From Alopecurus myosuroides (lineage: Eukaryota > Streptophyta > Magnoliopsida > Poales > Poaceae): DNA of 64,000 nucleotides. Shown one piece after another: positions 1 through 9,032 of the stretch. Position 1 is the first letter of the stretch; every line of letters starts with the position of its first letter. Location of the stretch: contig CM054059.1 of assembly GCA_028641055.1 (NCBI GenBank), positions 106,714,263 to 106,778,262 on the forward strand, in the 5' to 3' direction. The translations under genes and the position numbers were made by a program. The notes under the pieces are model-generated. The model did no database searches and was not told the origin of the DNA. It saw nothing but the letters and a program-made list of their open reading frames with translations.

Positions 1-1
1 C

Positions 2-703
2 GACCGCCGGCGCGAGCTCCTGCCGGCCCACGTCCGCAGGGAGCGCGTGTACGCGCGCAGCTCCCCCTACTGGGGCGCCTGGCTCGAGCAGGAGCACGAG
101 CAGCGCCGGCGCTCCTACATCCCCGCCCCCCACGAGGTGGACGTCGAGGACTACCCGCCGCCACCGCCCGGCCGGGAGAGGGAGCTGTGGCTCCTCGAGG
201 ACATCCCGGAGGACTTCTCCGGGGAGGAGGACCCCGTGCTCCGGGCCGCCATGGAGGATGCCTGCGAGGCCTCTCGCCGCTCACTCGTCGAGAACGAGAT
301 CAAGCGGTGGGAGCGGGTCGTGGCCGCCGCCCGCGCCGACGCTGCCGCCATGCCGCCACCGCCGCCCCCCGAGCCTACCCCCTGGTGGCACGCGCTCTAC
401 GCCGAGTATGAGGCGTCCGAGGACCAGCCGCCGCCGCAGCCGCTCCCCCCCGGGCTGGAGTACGGCATGTCCTGGGCCTGGACCGGCGGCGTTTGGGCGC
501 CGGGGTCGCCGGAGCAGGAGGAGGAGCTGCCCCCTCCGCCGCCGCCGCCGCAGGAGGTGCTGCCCCCGCCACCGCCGATGCCCCCGCCACCGCCGTACGC
601 GCCTCCGATGCCCCCGATGCCTGCACCCCCGGCCCAGGCGCCGCCTGCCCACCTGTGGCAGCCGCCCCCCTACCAAGAAATCTCCTCCGACGAGGAGGAC
701 TAG
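2..703 (+). CDS. Proline-rich hypothetical protein, 5' end outside window
   Basis: The frame is open from base 2, so the first in-frame GTG at 47 is probably not the start and the N-terminus lies off the left edge. It ends at the TAG at 701-703. The visible part begins with a basic, Arg-rich stretch, followed by an acidic segment (WLLEDIPEDFSGEEDP), a short helical stretch rich in Ala, Glu and Arg, then a long proline-rich tail with runs of five to seven prolines, and an acidic end (EISSDEED). There is no signal peptide or catalytic motif. It lies on the opposite strand to the transposase and methyltransferase fragments of the same CACTA element, so it may be an accessory ORF or captured gene of that element. 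I do not recognise a family and assign no function. High GC and simple composition mean some of the reading frame could be compositional. Confidence 0.45.
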   Translation, partial: DRRRELLPAHVRRERVYARSSPYWGAWLEQEHEQRRRSYIPAPHEVDVEDYPPPPPGRERELWLLEDIPEDFSGEEDPVLRAAMEDACEASRRSLVENEIKRWERVVAAARADAAAMPPPPPPEPTPWWHALYAEYEASEDQPPPQPLPPGLEYGMSWAWTGGVWAPGSPEQEEELPPPPPPPQEVLPPPPPMPPPPPYAPPMPPMPAPPAQAPPAHLWQPPPYQEISSDEED

Positions 704-708
704 TAGAT

Positions 709-870
709 CGGCCGGTCGCCTGTGGCCGCGCCGCCGCCCCCATTCTATGTAAGCAAGGCCCCTAGCTACCCCCCAAGAAACGGCCGGCCGCCTGTGGCCG
801 CGCCGCCGCCCCTTTATGCAAGTACGGCCGGCTGCCTGTGGCCGCGCCGCCCCCTATCTATGTAAGTAAG
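709..870 (+). repeat. Three GC-rich tandem units after the proline-rich ORF
   Basis: A unit of about 30 bases, beginning CGGCCGG and continuing CCTGTGGCCGCGCCGCC, occurs at 709, 781 and 825. Each is followed by a short spacer containing TATGTAAG or TATGCAAG. The copies differ by only a few bases. This would be 3' UTR of the proline-rich ORF if that is transcribed. Confidence 0.7.
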
Positions 871-1061
871 GCCCCTGGCCTTTTTTTAATATAAGTTGTG
901 TGCCCCCTATTCTACCGTGTCCCTAGCCCATACCCGCCGGCGGTCCGCCGGCGGGATCTGACTACTCGTTCCCGCCTCCGGCAGGGCTTCGCCCAGCCAT
1001 GTCCACTCGTACCTGTCCCTGGGGTGTTCGTTCGGCCTGGAGAGAGGGCCGCGATTTTTAT

Positions 1062-1147
1062 ACACCTGGGCCTCTAGTCCCGGCCCGTGCAACCAACCGG
1101 GACTAGAGCCCCTTTGGTCCCGGTTGGTACCACGGCCCGGGACCAAA
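1062..1147. repeat. Inverted CCGGGAC-type repeats, internal cluster
   Basis: Two short inverted-repeat pairs, CTAGTCCCGG...CCGGGACTAG and TTTGGTCCCGG...CCCGGGACCAAA, stand side by side. They resemble the subterminal motifs at 2770-2995. They may mark an older terminus or a rearranged end of the CACTA element. Confidence 0.55.
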
Positions 1148-1489
1148 AACAAATTTCGAATTTCGGTGGCACCCCTGCGCGCCCAAAATTTTTTAGCGCC
1201 AAAATTTGAAAAGGGTTAAGTTTGCACATTAACAACTTCTATATACTTTCAAATTTGACAAAAATTCCAACATGAAAAATGCTAGAATTTGCAAAACTAA
1301 TTTAAATCCATTTTTCGTTTAACTAAATAATTATTCTAACTATTGAAACTATTAATTATTTTTTCATTTGTATATAATTTGAATATAAAAATGTTACAAT
1401 TTTTGATTTCTCTCGTGATCTTCCTAATTCAAAGCGAGTTGTACCTTATTGACACGGTGAATTTGAGATCTTCGTCTACAACAGAAACA

Positions 1490-1928
1490 TGTTCTTCAAC
1501 ACCGACAAGTGGCAACCCACCGTATCAATTTGGAATGAATTGCATTCCGTGTACGCTATCATTAGTGAGAGACTTCACGTCGGCAATCTCAATTAAAGTG
1601 CCAGTTTGTGTCTGATCCCACCAACCCCTCAAAATTCTCCTATTAACTTCACCTATCTCAACTCAAATCACTGTCTTCATGTGGATGCCAAGTCTGTGCA
1701 AAGCTATCTCTCCTCCTCCAATACCGGAGAATAAGGACACCATATTAACACCATTGGGAACCATGTTCTTCCACACCGACAAGTGGCAACCCACAGTATC
1801 AATTTGGAATGAATTGCATTCCGTGTACGCTATCATTAGTGAGAGACTTCACGTCGGCAATCTCAATTAAAGTGCCAGTTTGTGTCTGATCCCACCAACC
1901 CCTCAAAATCCTCCTATCAACTTCACCT
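1490..1928 (-). pseudogene. Captured DRM-type cytosine-5 methyltransferase fragment, partly tandemly duplicated
   Basis: Read on the minus strand, this stretch encodes a recognisable piece of the catalytic domain of domains-rearranged methyltransferase (DRM2 type, the RNA-directed DNA methylation enzyme). In the order of an intact gene there is NSFQIDTVGCHLSV-KNM-PNGVN, then SLFSGIGGGE (motif I, S-adenosylmethionine binding), HRLGIHMKTV, EVNRRILRGWWDQTQTG, and TLIEIADVKSLTNDSV. The physical order is EVNRR...NDSV (1928 to about 1830), NSFQ...NDSV including the SAM motif (about 1812 to 1555), then NSFQ...KNM again (about 1538 to 1490). A 160-bp block is therefore repeated about 275 bp apart. 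A stop follows MKTVI and the junctions shift frame, so no enzyme can be made. It lies inside the CACTA element directly after the transposase fragment. Confidence 0.8.
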
Positions 1929-1929
1929 C

Positions 1930-2486
1930 TCAAATGCCTTGTCAGTCACACTGTTTTGTGCCTTCCATTTCAGCAACTCCAGTGTGGTACCGAGCTTTGT
2001 GCTACCATCTTCGCAATTTGGGTATAACAATTTTTTGTGATCCTGTAACATGTTGTCCAGCTTCAACCTCTCCAATTTATTTTCACAGTCTTCCCTTGCA
2101 TCAGCAATAACTCGGCCAAGATCATCATCGGGCTCTTCTGATGCCTGTTCTTGATCACCTCCTTCTTCTGCATTCTCTTCCATTGCAGTATCGTCGTATT
2201 CAGGGAACAAAGGATCTTCTTCTTCTTCTTCATCGTCTTCCATCACAACCCCTCTTTCTCCATGCTTGGTCCAGCAATTATAGCTGGGCATGAAACCTCT
2301 CCGAAGTAGATGGCCGTGAAGGATTCTTTCGGAAGAATGTTCTCTGACGTTCCGACAATCAACACATGGGCAACACATGAAGCCATTATCTTTGTTCGCC
2401 TGAGCTACAGCAAGAAATGCATTCAGGCCTGCCATATACTCGGAGGTGCGTCGGTCACCGTACATCCATCGCTGCCGTGCATCCAT
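1930..2486 (-). pseudogene. CACTA transposase (TNP2) N-terminal exon, truncated
   Basis: The exon opens with ATG directly after a splice acceptor (TGATGCAG at 2494-2487). The product starts MDARQRWMYGDRRTSEY and has the transposase-associated domain: the W-MY opening, then CCPCVDCRN and the H-LLRRGF-P-Y segment. An acidic, Glu/Asp-rich linker follows, and then LLYPNCEDGSTKLGTTLELL, typical of the region before the TNP2 catalytic part. The coding sequence breaks off after TDKAFE at about 1930, where methyltransferase-derived sequence begins in another frame, and a stop follows at 1923. The catalytic domain is absent. The frame is also open upstream to 2552, but the acceptor makes 2486 the better start. 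Confidence 0.75.
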
Positions 2487-2769
2487 CTGCATCATATAAT
2501 TAAGTTTATCAAAATACATATTAATACAGAGATGACCACAGTACATCGACAAATAATACTTTTTTATGTATCAGTTACAGATGAAAAAGATAATTTGTTA
2601 ACCTCGGTCGAAGATACCATTTTCAGTGAGCTTGTGTGCGTCTCGGGAATTTCGTCGAACACCTCGTGTGTATAGTAAAAAAAAACACACTAACACCACA
2701 CTCTCTCACACCTCCAAGCAAAAAAAAAGATGGAAGGAGGGGGGGCTGGGGCAGTATATATAGGGGAAG

Positions 2770-2995
2770 GGGGCATTGGTCCCGGTTCGTGGACTGAACC
2801 GGGACAACAGGTCATGCGCGTGCCACGTGGCCTGTGGCTAGGCATTGGTCCCGGTCCGTGGCACGAGCCGGGACTGATATGCCCCCCACGAACCGGGACC
2901 AATGCGCCCAGGCGATTCCTGTTGCCCCGGGCGCACGAACCGGGACCAATGCAGGGCTTTTGTCCCGGATTTGGTTGCAACCGGGACAGCTGCCC
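2770..2995. repeat. CACTA subterminal repeats
   Basis: Several copies of GCATTGGTCCCGG and its complement CCGGGACCAATGC occur in both orientations within 240 bases of the terminus at 3033. Such subterminal arrays are the usual binding sites of the accessory protein (TNPA type) in CACTA elements. The binding is family knowledge, not shown here. Confidence 0.7.
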
Positions 2996-3177
2996 CCCGG
3001 CCCCCTGAACGAGAGAGGTTGTTTCCACTAGTGACCGTCCGCCGCTACCGTCCCGCCTCGCTACCGTCTCCCTCTCGCCCCGCGCCGGGCGGTACCGCCC
3101 GCTCTCCCGCCCCCACTAGCACCAGCCTAAGTGGTTTTTTCTTAGAGATTCTAACATTTTTTAATCTACACCTGCAG

Positions 3178-3533
3178 AGGGTTTCGCTACTTATTATTTA
3201 TAGTGGTGGTTCTATGTCCACAGAAGAAGCTAAAAGGATGATAAAGGAGTCGATAGCTTCGTGTAGGAGAGACTTGCTAAGGTTAGTTCTTAAGGAAGAT
3301 CCTGTTGTTCCTAGGCCATTCAAGGAGCTGTTTTGGAAGATGTGCAAGGTAAATCACTTGGTCAACTCTCAGACTGATGGATATATAGCTCGCAAAAAAA
3401 AGAAATTGTTGGCGCCGTTAACGCAGCAATCTACGAACCTCTCAAACTCCAAACTACCGATTCATCTTTGGTTGTTCAATCAGAACAAGAAGGATTTCTA
3501 AAGGATCACATGCTTGTCTCAAAAGATAAATAA
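3178..3533 (+). pseudogene. Kaurene-synthase-like terpene synthase, last exon, frameshifted
   Basis: The exon follows a good acceptor (CACCTGCAG, ending at 3177). It encodes [38 protein letters not shown] and [21 protein letters not shown], the C-terminal alpha-helical end of grass class I diterpene synthases (KS/KSL type). In an A-rich run near 3393-3405 the frame shifts. The rest of the family C-terminus ([15 protein letters not shown] and on to the TAA at 3531-3533) is in a different frame. No upstream exon with the DDxxD metal-binding motif is present. The sequence 144 bp upstream is the end of the CACTA element, which may have cut the gene within the preceding intron. Cys, usual in the PRPCKELFWKM segment, is Phe here. 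Confidence 0.72.
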
Positions 3534-4628
3534 AATGGGATCTGGTGCAGTATAAATACCATGTCTACAAGATATATATCTTGTATGGTTCTAGTTTCTT
3601 CTGTAATGGCCGTGCTAGCCTCGGCGTTGTACCGTTTGTATGTACTCCCTCCGTCCCATTTACTTTGCCTCTCAAATGGATGTATCTAACACTATTTTAG
3701 TATAGATCCATTTAAGAGTCAAATAATATGGAATGGAGTGAGTACATGTTCATGGTGCCTTTTGATATCTTAATGCGAAGACATGCCGGTCATGTTGTGA
3801 AAAAGAAAGGTACAGTATCACCCTTACGGATCTTGCTTGTCCTGTGATCAGCTAAGAGTTGACAAGCTCTGCTATATCTTGTTCTTGGCTGTTGTGTCTG
3901 GTTTTAAGCAAGGGTTTCCTGTATTTTTTGTCATGTCCATATGGAGCAGAGGTAGCAGCAGCAAACTTTTTCATATTGTAACCATGCCTGCTGATGTAAA
4001 GATAGATCAAGGTAGGCTCAAGGTTGAAATGAAGATCCAGTTCATCAAATCAGAATAATTAATGGCATCCTAGCTATTCTACTGTGTTGTTGTTTTCATT
4101 TCCTCCTGCAATCCTACTTGTCATATTAACTTTTGATCTGCAGATGCCTGGATCAATGTCTTAATCCGCCATGTGCCGAAAGCAGTCAAGCTTGGTCAGA
4201 GTGCTTAACAATTCAGATTCCAATGGGTTTAGCGTGAACACGAAGTCAGCATCTAGTACTGTTTGGCTAAAATAATTGCGCGAAACAGGATGAAAGTTAA
4301 AAAGGGGGAAACCAGCAAGATCCTGACTAAATAAGAGCTGGTGTTGTATACTAGAGATGTCGAGGAATCACCTTTGAACGGTATCAGCCTTAAATATAAT
4401 CAGGATCGCGCTAATCAGCTACTTACAAAAAACGAGAAGAATAATTATATCGAAAAATTGGCTCATCAGATCGATCGACCTGCATTCCCATCGTGCCCTC
4501 ATCATACAAGGTTGAACGCGCACTGGTCGTAGCCTGCACGAATCATGGGAAATGGAAAACCATGATAAGAAATCAAGATCATGAGATGCGACCTCGTGAT
4601 CATCACATTAATCAGCTACAGTACTTAC
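3534..4628. other. Intergenic stretch with one MITE; no gene seen
   Basis: This holds the probable 3' untranslated remains of the terpene synthase exon, a Stowaway-like MITE (3643-3744), and AT-rich sequence that would be the intron or 3' part of the X8-domain gene on the minus strand. A polypyrimidine-CTGCAG acceptor-like site on the plus strand at about 4142 is not followed by a recognisable coding exon. I see no convincing last exon for the X8 gene here. Confidence 0.5.
3643..3744. mobile_element. Stowaway-like MITE
   Basis: This 102-bp element has terminal inverted repeats TACTCCCTCCGTCCCA at the left and TGGAATGGAGTGAGTA at the right, with TA at both ends. This is the classic grass Stowaway (Tc1/mariner-related) signature. 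There is no coding capacity. Confidence 0.8.
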
Positions 4629-5768
4629 TTGGATCGCTGGTGACGATGGTTGCGGTGCCGCCGAAGTCGCAGGTGCCGCCGTGGGCCCTGGTCATCTGCC
4701 AGTAGCTGTTGAAGGCGTAGGAGGCGTGGGCGAGCACGGTGTCCGGCTGGGAGCATGCGCCGGCGGGCTGGATGGAGCGGCACTCGGCGCCGGAGCCGCA
4801 CGCGTAGTCCATGGCCTCCTGGAGAATCGGGTCCGGCACCGTCGGCTTGGCCACGCACCACAGCGCCTGGCCGCCCCCGGCCGTCGGAGGGGCCAGCGGC
4901 GGTGGGTAGATGATCGGCGGCATGAACCCTCCTCCTCCTCCGCCGCCACCGCCACCTCGTCCGCCTTCGCCTCCACCACCACCTTCGCCGCCAGAACCCG
5001 AGCCCGGACCGGAGTCGTTGGGCGGGCTCGGCAGCACGACGATCGGGCTCGGCGGCGCAGTCCCGGGAGGGCTCGGAGCGAACTGCGGCGGGTTGATCGG
5101 CGTGGGTGTGAAGGTCGGCGCGCCTGAACCTGGGCTGGAGCCCGGGGCGGTGGTGCCGGCCGGCGGGCTGGGCTCGAAGGAGGGCGGGATGGGCGTGATG
5201 GGCGGCAGCTGGTCCGGGGCTGAAGGGGTGTTGGAGGAGGGCGCCGTGGAGGAGAAGGGCGGCGTCGAGGACGGAGGAGCGTCGGGAGGGTTGATGCAGA
5301 ACGGAGGGTTGACGGTGTCGGCGGCGCCGAGGCCCGCGGCCTCTGCTACGTCGCTGCTGGCGTCTGGAGAAGGAGTGGGAGGAGGTAGGTACGTGGGCTC
5401 GACTTCCCTGACGACGTTGAGCTTGAAGAGCGCGTTCATCAGCGAGCTCCTCTGGCTGCTCTCCCTCACAGCTCTCGCCTCTGCTCCACAAACAAAGACT
5501 CCACTTAGCACGCACATAAGTTGTTACTGCAGTACTTAGCACCACTAATTGCACAATGCAGGTAACAGGCGGATTGACGAGAACAGGTTGCTGCTGCAAA
5601 CTTGACACTGTTCTCACTTCACAGTCCAGTCCACTCAGACGCAGGAAGAAAAGGACGCCTGTTACAAATTTCTTAATCACTGGAAGTAGTGAGCTTACCA
5701 CACTGCGTAATGGTACAGAGGAGGAGGATGAGCAGCCACCTGCTGATCCTCAAACTGTTGCGTGCCAT
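4629..5768 (-). CDS. X8-domain secreted cell-wall protein (callose-binding / PDCB-like), two exons seen
   Basis: Exon 1 is 5768-5699 (70 nt). It starts with ATG and encodes a signal peptide with a hydrophobic core WLLILLLC. Donor GTAAGC follows at 5698, and the acceptor is GGAGCAG, ending at 5481. Exon 2 is 5480-4629. It encodes a long Pro/Ser/Thr-rich linker, a glycine-rich run, then an X8 (CBM43) domain: ALWCVAKP, YACGSGAEC, IQPAGAC, FNSYWQ and GTCDFGGTATIVTSDPS. Five of the six conserved cysteines are visible; the sixth normally lies just past the donor GTAAGTAC at 4628, in an exon I could not find. The family binds beta-1,3-glucan (callose) at the cell wall or plasmodesmata and is often GPI-anchored; here that is inference. 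A TATAAC on the minus strand near 5873 could serve as a TATA box. The gene may be incomplete at its 3' end. Confidence 0.75.
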
Positions 5769-6371
5769 GATCTCGCTGCACCGCAGGAGGACTCTGCTCT
5801 GTGATTTCGACAGTCCGACTGGCACTGGTAGACACTACTGCACAACCACTCGAGGAGGTGGTGGTAGCTTGTTATAGGAGGAGCTGTGGCCGGGACGCTG
5901 AAGTGGATCGGCCATCGATACGAAAGCAGTGGAAAAGCCGGCCGGCGGCAGAAAGAGGAAAAAGGACAGATGGATGGATCCGTGTAGTGAAGAGTGAAGT
6001 GCAGTGTAGTGGCAACGATGATCCCGCTCACTCACTCTTTTGCTTTCTCCGGGAAGGAAACGTGCCCATCGTCGCTGGTAAATTGCCGAGCCACTTGCTA
6101 CTGCGCTGTGCCATGGGCATGGACTGAACTGGTGCTCTTGTTTTTTTTCTCCTTCCTTTCTTGCAAATAAGTTTTGGTATCTATGCTTGCTTGCTACCAC
6201 GGCAAACTCAACCAGCCAACAGACACCAGCTTTATGTATGCTCAACGAAAAGCTTTTGCGTGGACTCCTGTTACTTCTGTGTCTGGCTAGCTCTGCGAGT
6301 GTTGGTGAGGTAGAACGCTGGCCATGGTGCTAGCTCACTGTTACTCACGACTGGCTTGTCACATGCTTCTT
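5769..6371. other. Upstream region of the X8 gene, no gene
   Basis: This non-coding stretch is the 5' leader and promoter side of the X8-domain gene. The only motif I note is the minus-strand TATAAC near 5873, about 105 bp from the ATG. The open frames on both strands are short and carry no family signature. Confidence 0.45.
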
Positions 6372-6374
6372 TTA

Positions 6375-7154
6375 GGGTGTGTTCGTTTTTAGAACCGGGT
6401 GGAATGGAATGGAACCATTCCACTCCATCCCATTCCACTTCATCCTTGCGTTCGGTTAGGTTGATCCGAAAAAGAGGGAATGGAACAACATACAATTAAT
6501 CAAAATTTTAATTAATTAGAACCTAATTAATCTAATTATTTTTAATTATAGCCTAATTAACTAAAGCAGCCCCACCCCGTCCCCGTCCGATGAGCTTGGC
6601 CGCCCCCGCCCGACGAGCTCCGCCGCCTTCCATGCTCTGGCCGCATGGTCGCCGCGCCTGGGCTGGCCGCCTCAGGCCGCCGCGCCCGGCGAGCAGGGAG
6701 GAGGACCGCGACTGGGCGAGGAGGGAGGAACACGGCACCAGCAGCGAGCAGGGAGGAAGGCGGCGCCGACGGCGAGCAAGGAGGAGACCGGCACTGGGTG
6801 AGGAGAGAGAAAGGCAGCGCGGTGACGAGCAGGGAGGACGGCATCCACTGGAGAGAGATGAGTTAGCAGGGGAGAGAGAGGAGTTAGGGGCTGACAGCCA
6901 CCCGTTCCACCTCGGCCGGACCGGTGGATTCCGCATCTTGGGCGAATATGCCCTTTTGAGGCACGGGTTGGTTCCATTTCATCCTAAAACCGAACACGAG
7001 AACTCTGTTACGGTTTGTTTCCTAGAGCAGCACTTAGGAGCAGAGCCTTCCACTGAAGAAGAATACAACTTTAGACTCTCATCCCAGCCGGAACGACTTC
7101 TGGGAATGGAACGGTTCCATTCCGTTCCGGGCAATTCCAGAACCGAACCCACCC
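6375..7154 (+). mobile_element. PIF/Harbinger (Tourist-like) non-autonomous element 1
   Basis: The left end is GGGTGTGTTCG; the right end reads GGGTGGGTTCGG on the other strand. TTA flanks both sides (6372-6374 and 7155-7157), the target duplication of Harbinger/Tourist elements. Near the ends are GGAATGG/CCATTCC motifs; the inside is GC-rich with repeated GAGCAGGGAGGA words. No transposase or companion Myb-like ORF is seen. The long open frame crossing this element and the next has no domain and comes from GC-rich composition. Confidence 0.65.
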
Positions 7155-7157
7155 TTA

Positions 7158-8349
7158 GGGTGCGTTCGGTTTCGGGATACAGTGGAACGGAATGGAATCT
7201 AGTCGTTCCTTCGGAGCATTCCCGCGTTCGGTTCTCGGATGGAACGGAACCCACTCGTTCCTCAGAGGCGAATATTCGCCTCAGATGCGGAACACACCCG
7301 TCCGACCGATTCGGCCGGACGAGGTGGAACGGGGCGCTCTCTCGCGGCGCTAATCTCTCTCCCTGGCCTAACCTCTCTATCCCGTGGCTCTTCTTCAAGC
7401 CCGTCGTCGATCCCGCTCTCCTCCGAGGTCAACGCCGGCGCAGCCTGCCTCCATGCTCGCCGCCCTCGCACCCTCCTACGAGGCGGCCATGCCCTCCTCC
7501 GTGCGACCACCAGGCGCGGGATCTACACGGCGGCGACCAACAGGCACGGGCGCGGCGACGACTGACTCGGCCAGGCACAGGCGTGGCCAGGGCGGACTCG
7601 GCCAAGCACGGGCGCGACCCGAGGCGCGACGCACCGGCCCGAGGCGCGGCGGCGGCCATCCGGCTCGAGGCGCGCCGGCCCGTGGCGCGGAAGCGGCCAG
7701 CCAGCTCGGTGCGCGGCCCGTGGCACGAGGCGCGGCGGACGCCTGCTGGCTCGAGGCACGCTGGCGCGAGGCGCGGCGGCGGCCGGACAGCTCGAGGCGC
7801 GCTGCCAGGCCATGCGCAGCCAGGAGCACCGCGAGGGCGGGCCAGGGCCACGCGCGGGATGCGGGCGCGGCGCGGGGACGGCCAGCGGGCCGGTGGCCAA
7901 GGCCAGGCGCGGCCAGCAGATCGGCGCGCCGCCAGGCCACGCGCGGGATCCGGGCGCGTCGTGGGGGCGGTCAAGGCCAGGCGCGGCGCGGGGGCGGCCA
8001 GCGGACCGGCGCGCCAGACGCGGTGGCGGCCAAGGCCAGGCGCGGCTCGGAGGCGGCCAGCAGACCGGCGCGCCGGCAGGCCATGCGTGGCCAGACGCGG
8101 CAAGGGGGCGTCCGTGCGCGGCGGCCTTGTGCACATTCCACTCCACAGTTTCCAAATTAGGGTGTAATTAGTGATTAATTAGATTAAATTAGGGTCTTAA
8201 TTGACTGTTTAGGATTAATTTGATTCCATTCCATTCCACGGGTTCCCAAGTCAACTGAACACTCTAATGGCATGGTTCTATTCTGATGGAATGGAATGGA
8301 ATGGAACCATTCCATTCCATTCTACTCCATCCAAAAAACGAACACACCC
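7158..8349 (-). mobile_element. PIF/Harbinger (Tourist-like) non-autonomous element 2, inverted
   Basis: The ends are GGGTGCGTTCGG at the left and, on the other strand, GGGTGTGTTCG at the right, with TTA on both sides (7155-7157 and 8350-8352). The right end, including the AT-rich ATTAATTAG stretch, matches the left end of element 1. The left end with its GCGAATATTCGCC region matches the right part of element 1 (6895-7000), inverted. The two elements are therefore tail to tail and share one TTA. Confidence 0.65.
7620..8110. repeat. GC-rich degenerate tandem repeats inside Harbinger element 2
   Basis: Words such as GGCCAGGCGCGGC, GCGGCCAGC and CGGCGCGCC recur irregularly about every 80-90 bases. 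This gives long open frames on both strands with Ala/Arg/Gly-rich translations. Compositional repeat, not a gene. Confidence 0.6.
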
Positions 8350-8352
8350 TTA

Positions 8353-9032
8353 GACCATGGGAATGGAATTGAGCAGTGCTCTCCATGGTATAATACTGTG
8401 CCTGCCATGCCTACTATATAGCCTCTACTTGGAGTGATTCCCTGTAATCGTGGTAACAGTTAGCCATGTCAAAAGAATAGTTCAGACACCACTGCCTCAG
8501 AGCATCCGAGCTTCACATGAACAAAGCCTTGAACTAGACAAGAGCCGGCTGATGCCTCCTAACTTTTGCCTTGTTTCCGCCTACAGCAGGCCAACAGACA
8601 ATGTATGAAGAAATCCAGAATTCATTTACCATCGGTACCCAAGCAACATCAAGTTTGATATACATATAACTTGCATCAAGTTGCTTCACATACATAAACA
8701 AGCGGACATACCAAACAGCATATATGATGGTAGCATCCCGCTACAGTAACATGCCGCACACATACCAACTGTCACAAGTTTACTCGGCCAACTGCAGCAT
8801 CAGCCAAGGTTCTAGTACATACGTGCTAAATTCACATTTAGACAGTGTAACTGCATTACATTTTAGAAACTCGCCACAACTCGTCTCACACTTGCACGTT
8901 CCAACATTCATCAACTGACCCCCCTATGTGTCCTCGCAAACAACAAAACTGCAAGCAACTACATGTATTGCGCATGACATCCATCAGCCTCAACGACGGT
9001 GGTGCGAGAGAAAGTGTTAGACAAAACTCACC
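8353..9032. other. Probable 3' flank of the SBDS gene, no other gene
   Basis: AT-balanced sequence between the Harbinger pair and the SBDS stop codon. It would contain the SBDS 3' UTR and polyadenylation region (minus strand). I see no coding exon or repeat. Confidence 0.5.

Larger units (their letters stand above)
1..3033 (-). mobile_element. CACTA (En/Spm) DNA transposon, right part, 5' terminus at 3033
   Basis: On the minus strand the sequence from 3033 begins CACTAGTGGAAAC, a typical CACTA terminus. It is followed by subterminal repeats of the GGTCCCGG / CCGGGACC type (2770-2995), then a TNP2-type transposase N-terminal exon (2486-1930) and a captured methyltransferase fragment (1928-1490). 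AT-rich sequence containing GCGCCAAAATTT-like motifs (1170-1480) and a further pair of GGTCCCGG-type inverted repeats (1062-1147) follow. The other terminus is not in the window. No catalytic DDE part of TNP2 is present, so this is a non-autonomous chimera. The three bases after the terminus are ACC; the matching target duplication would be off the left edge. Confidence 0.7.

Noticed and set aside
4625..5701. 358-codon minus-strand frame overlapping the X8 gene
   Set aside because: Arg/His-rich shadow of the X8 coding exon in another frame; the X8 frame has the signal peptide, splice sites and domain motifs.
7620..8110. Possible CRISPR-like or satellite array
   Set aside because: Units are irregular in length and sequence with no constant repeat and spacer pattern; this is a plant nuclear transposon.
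6590..8167. 525-codon plus-strand open frame across the Harbinger pair
   Set aside because: It crosses the junction of two transposons, has no domain, and equally long frames exist on the other strand; explained by GC-rich repeats.
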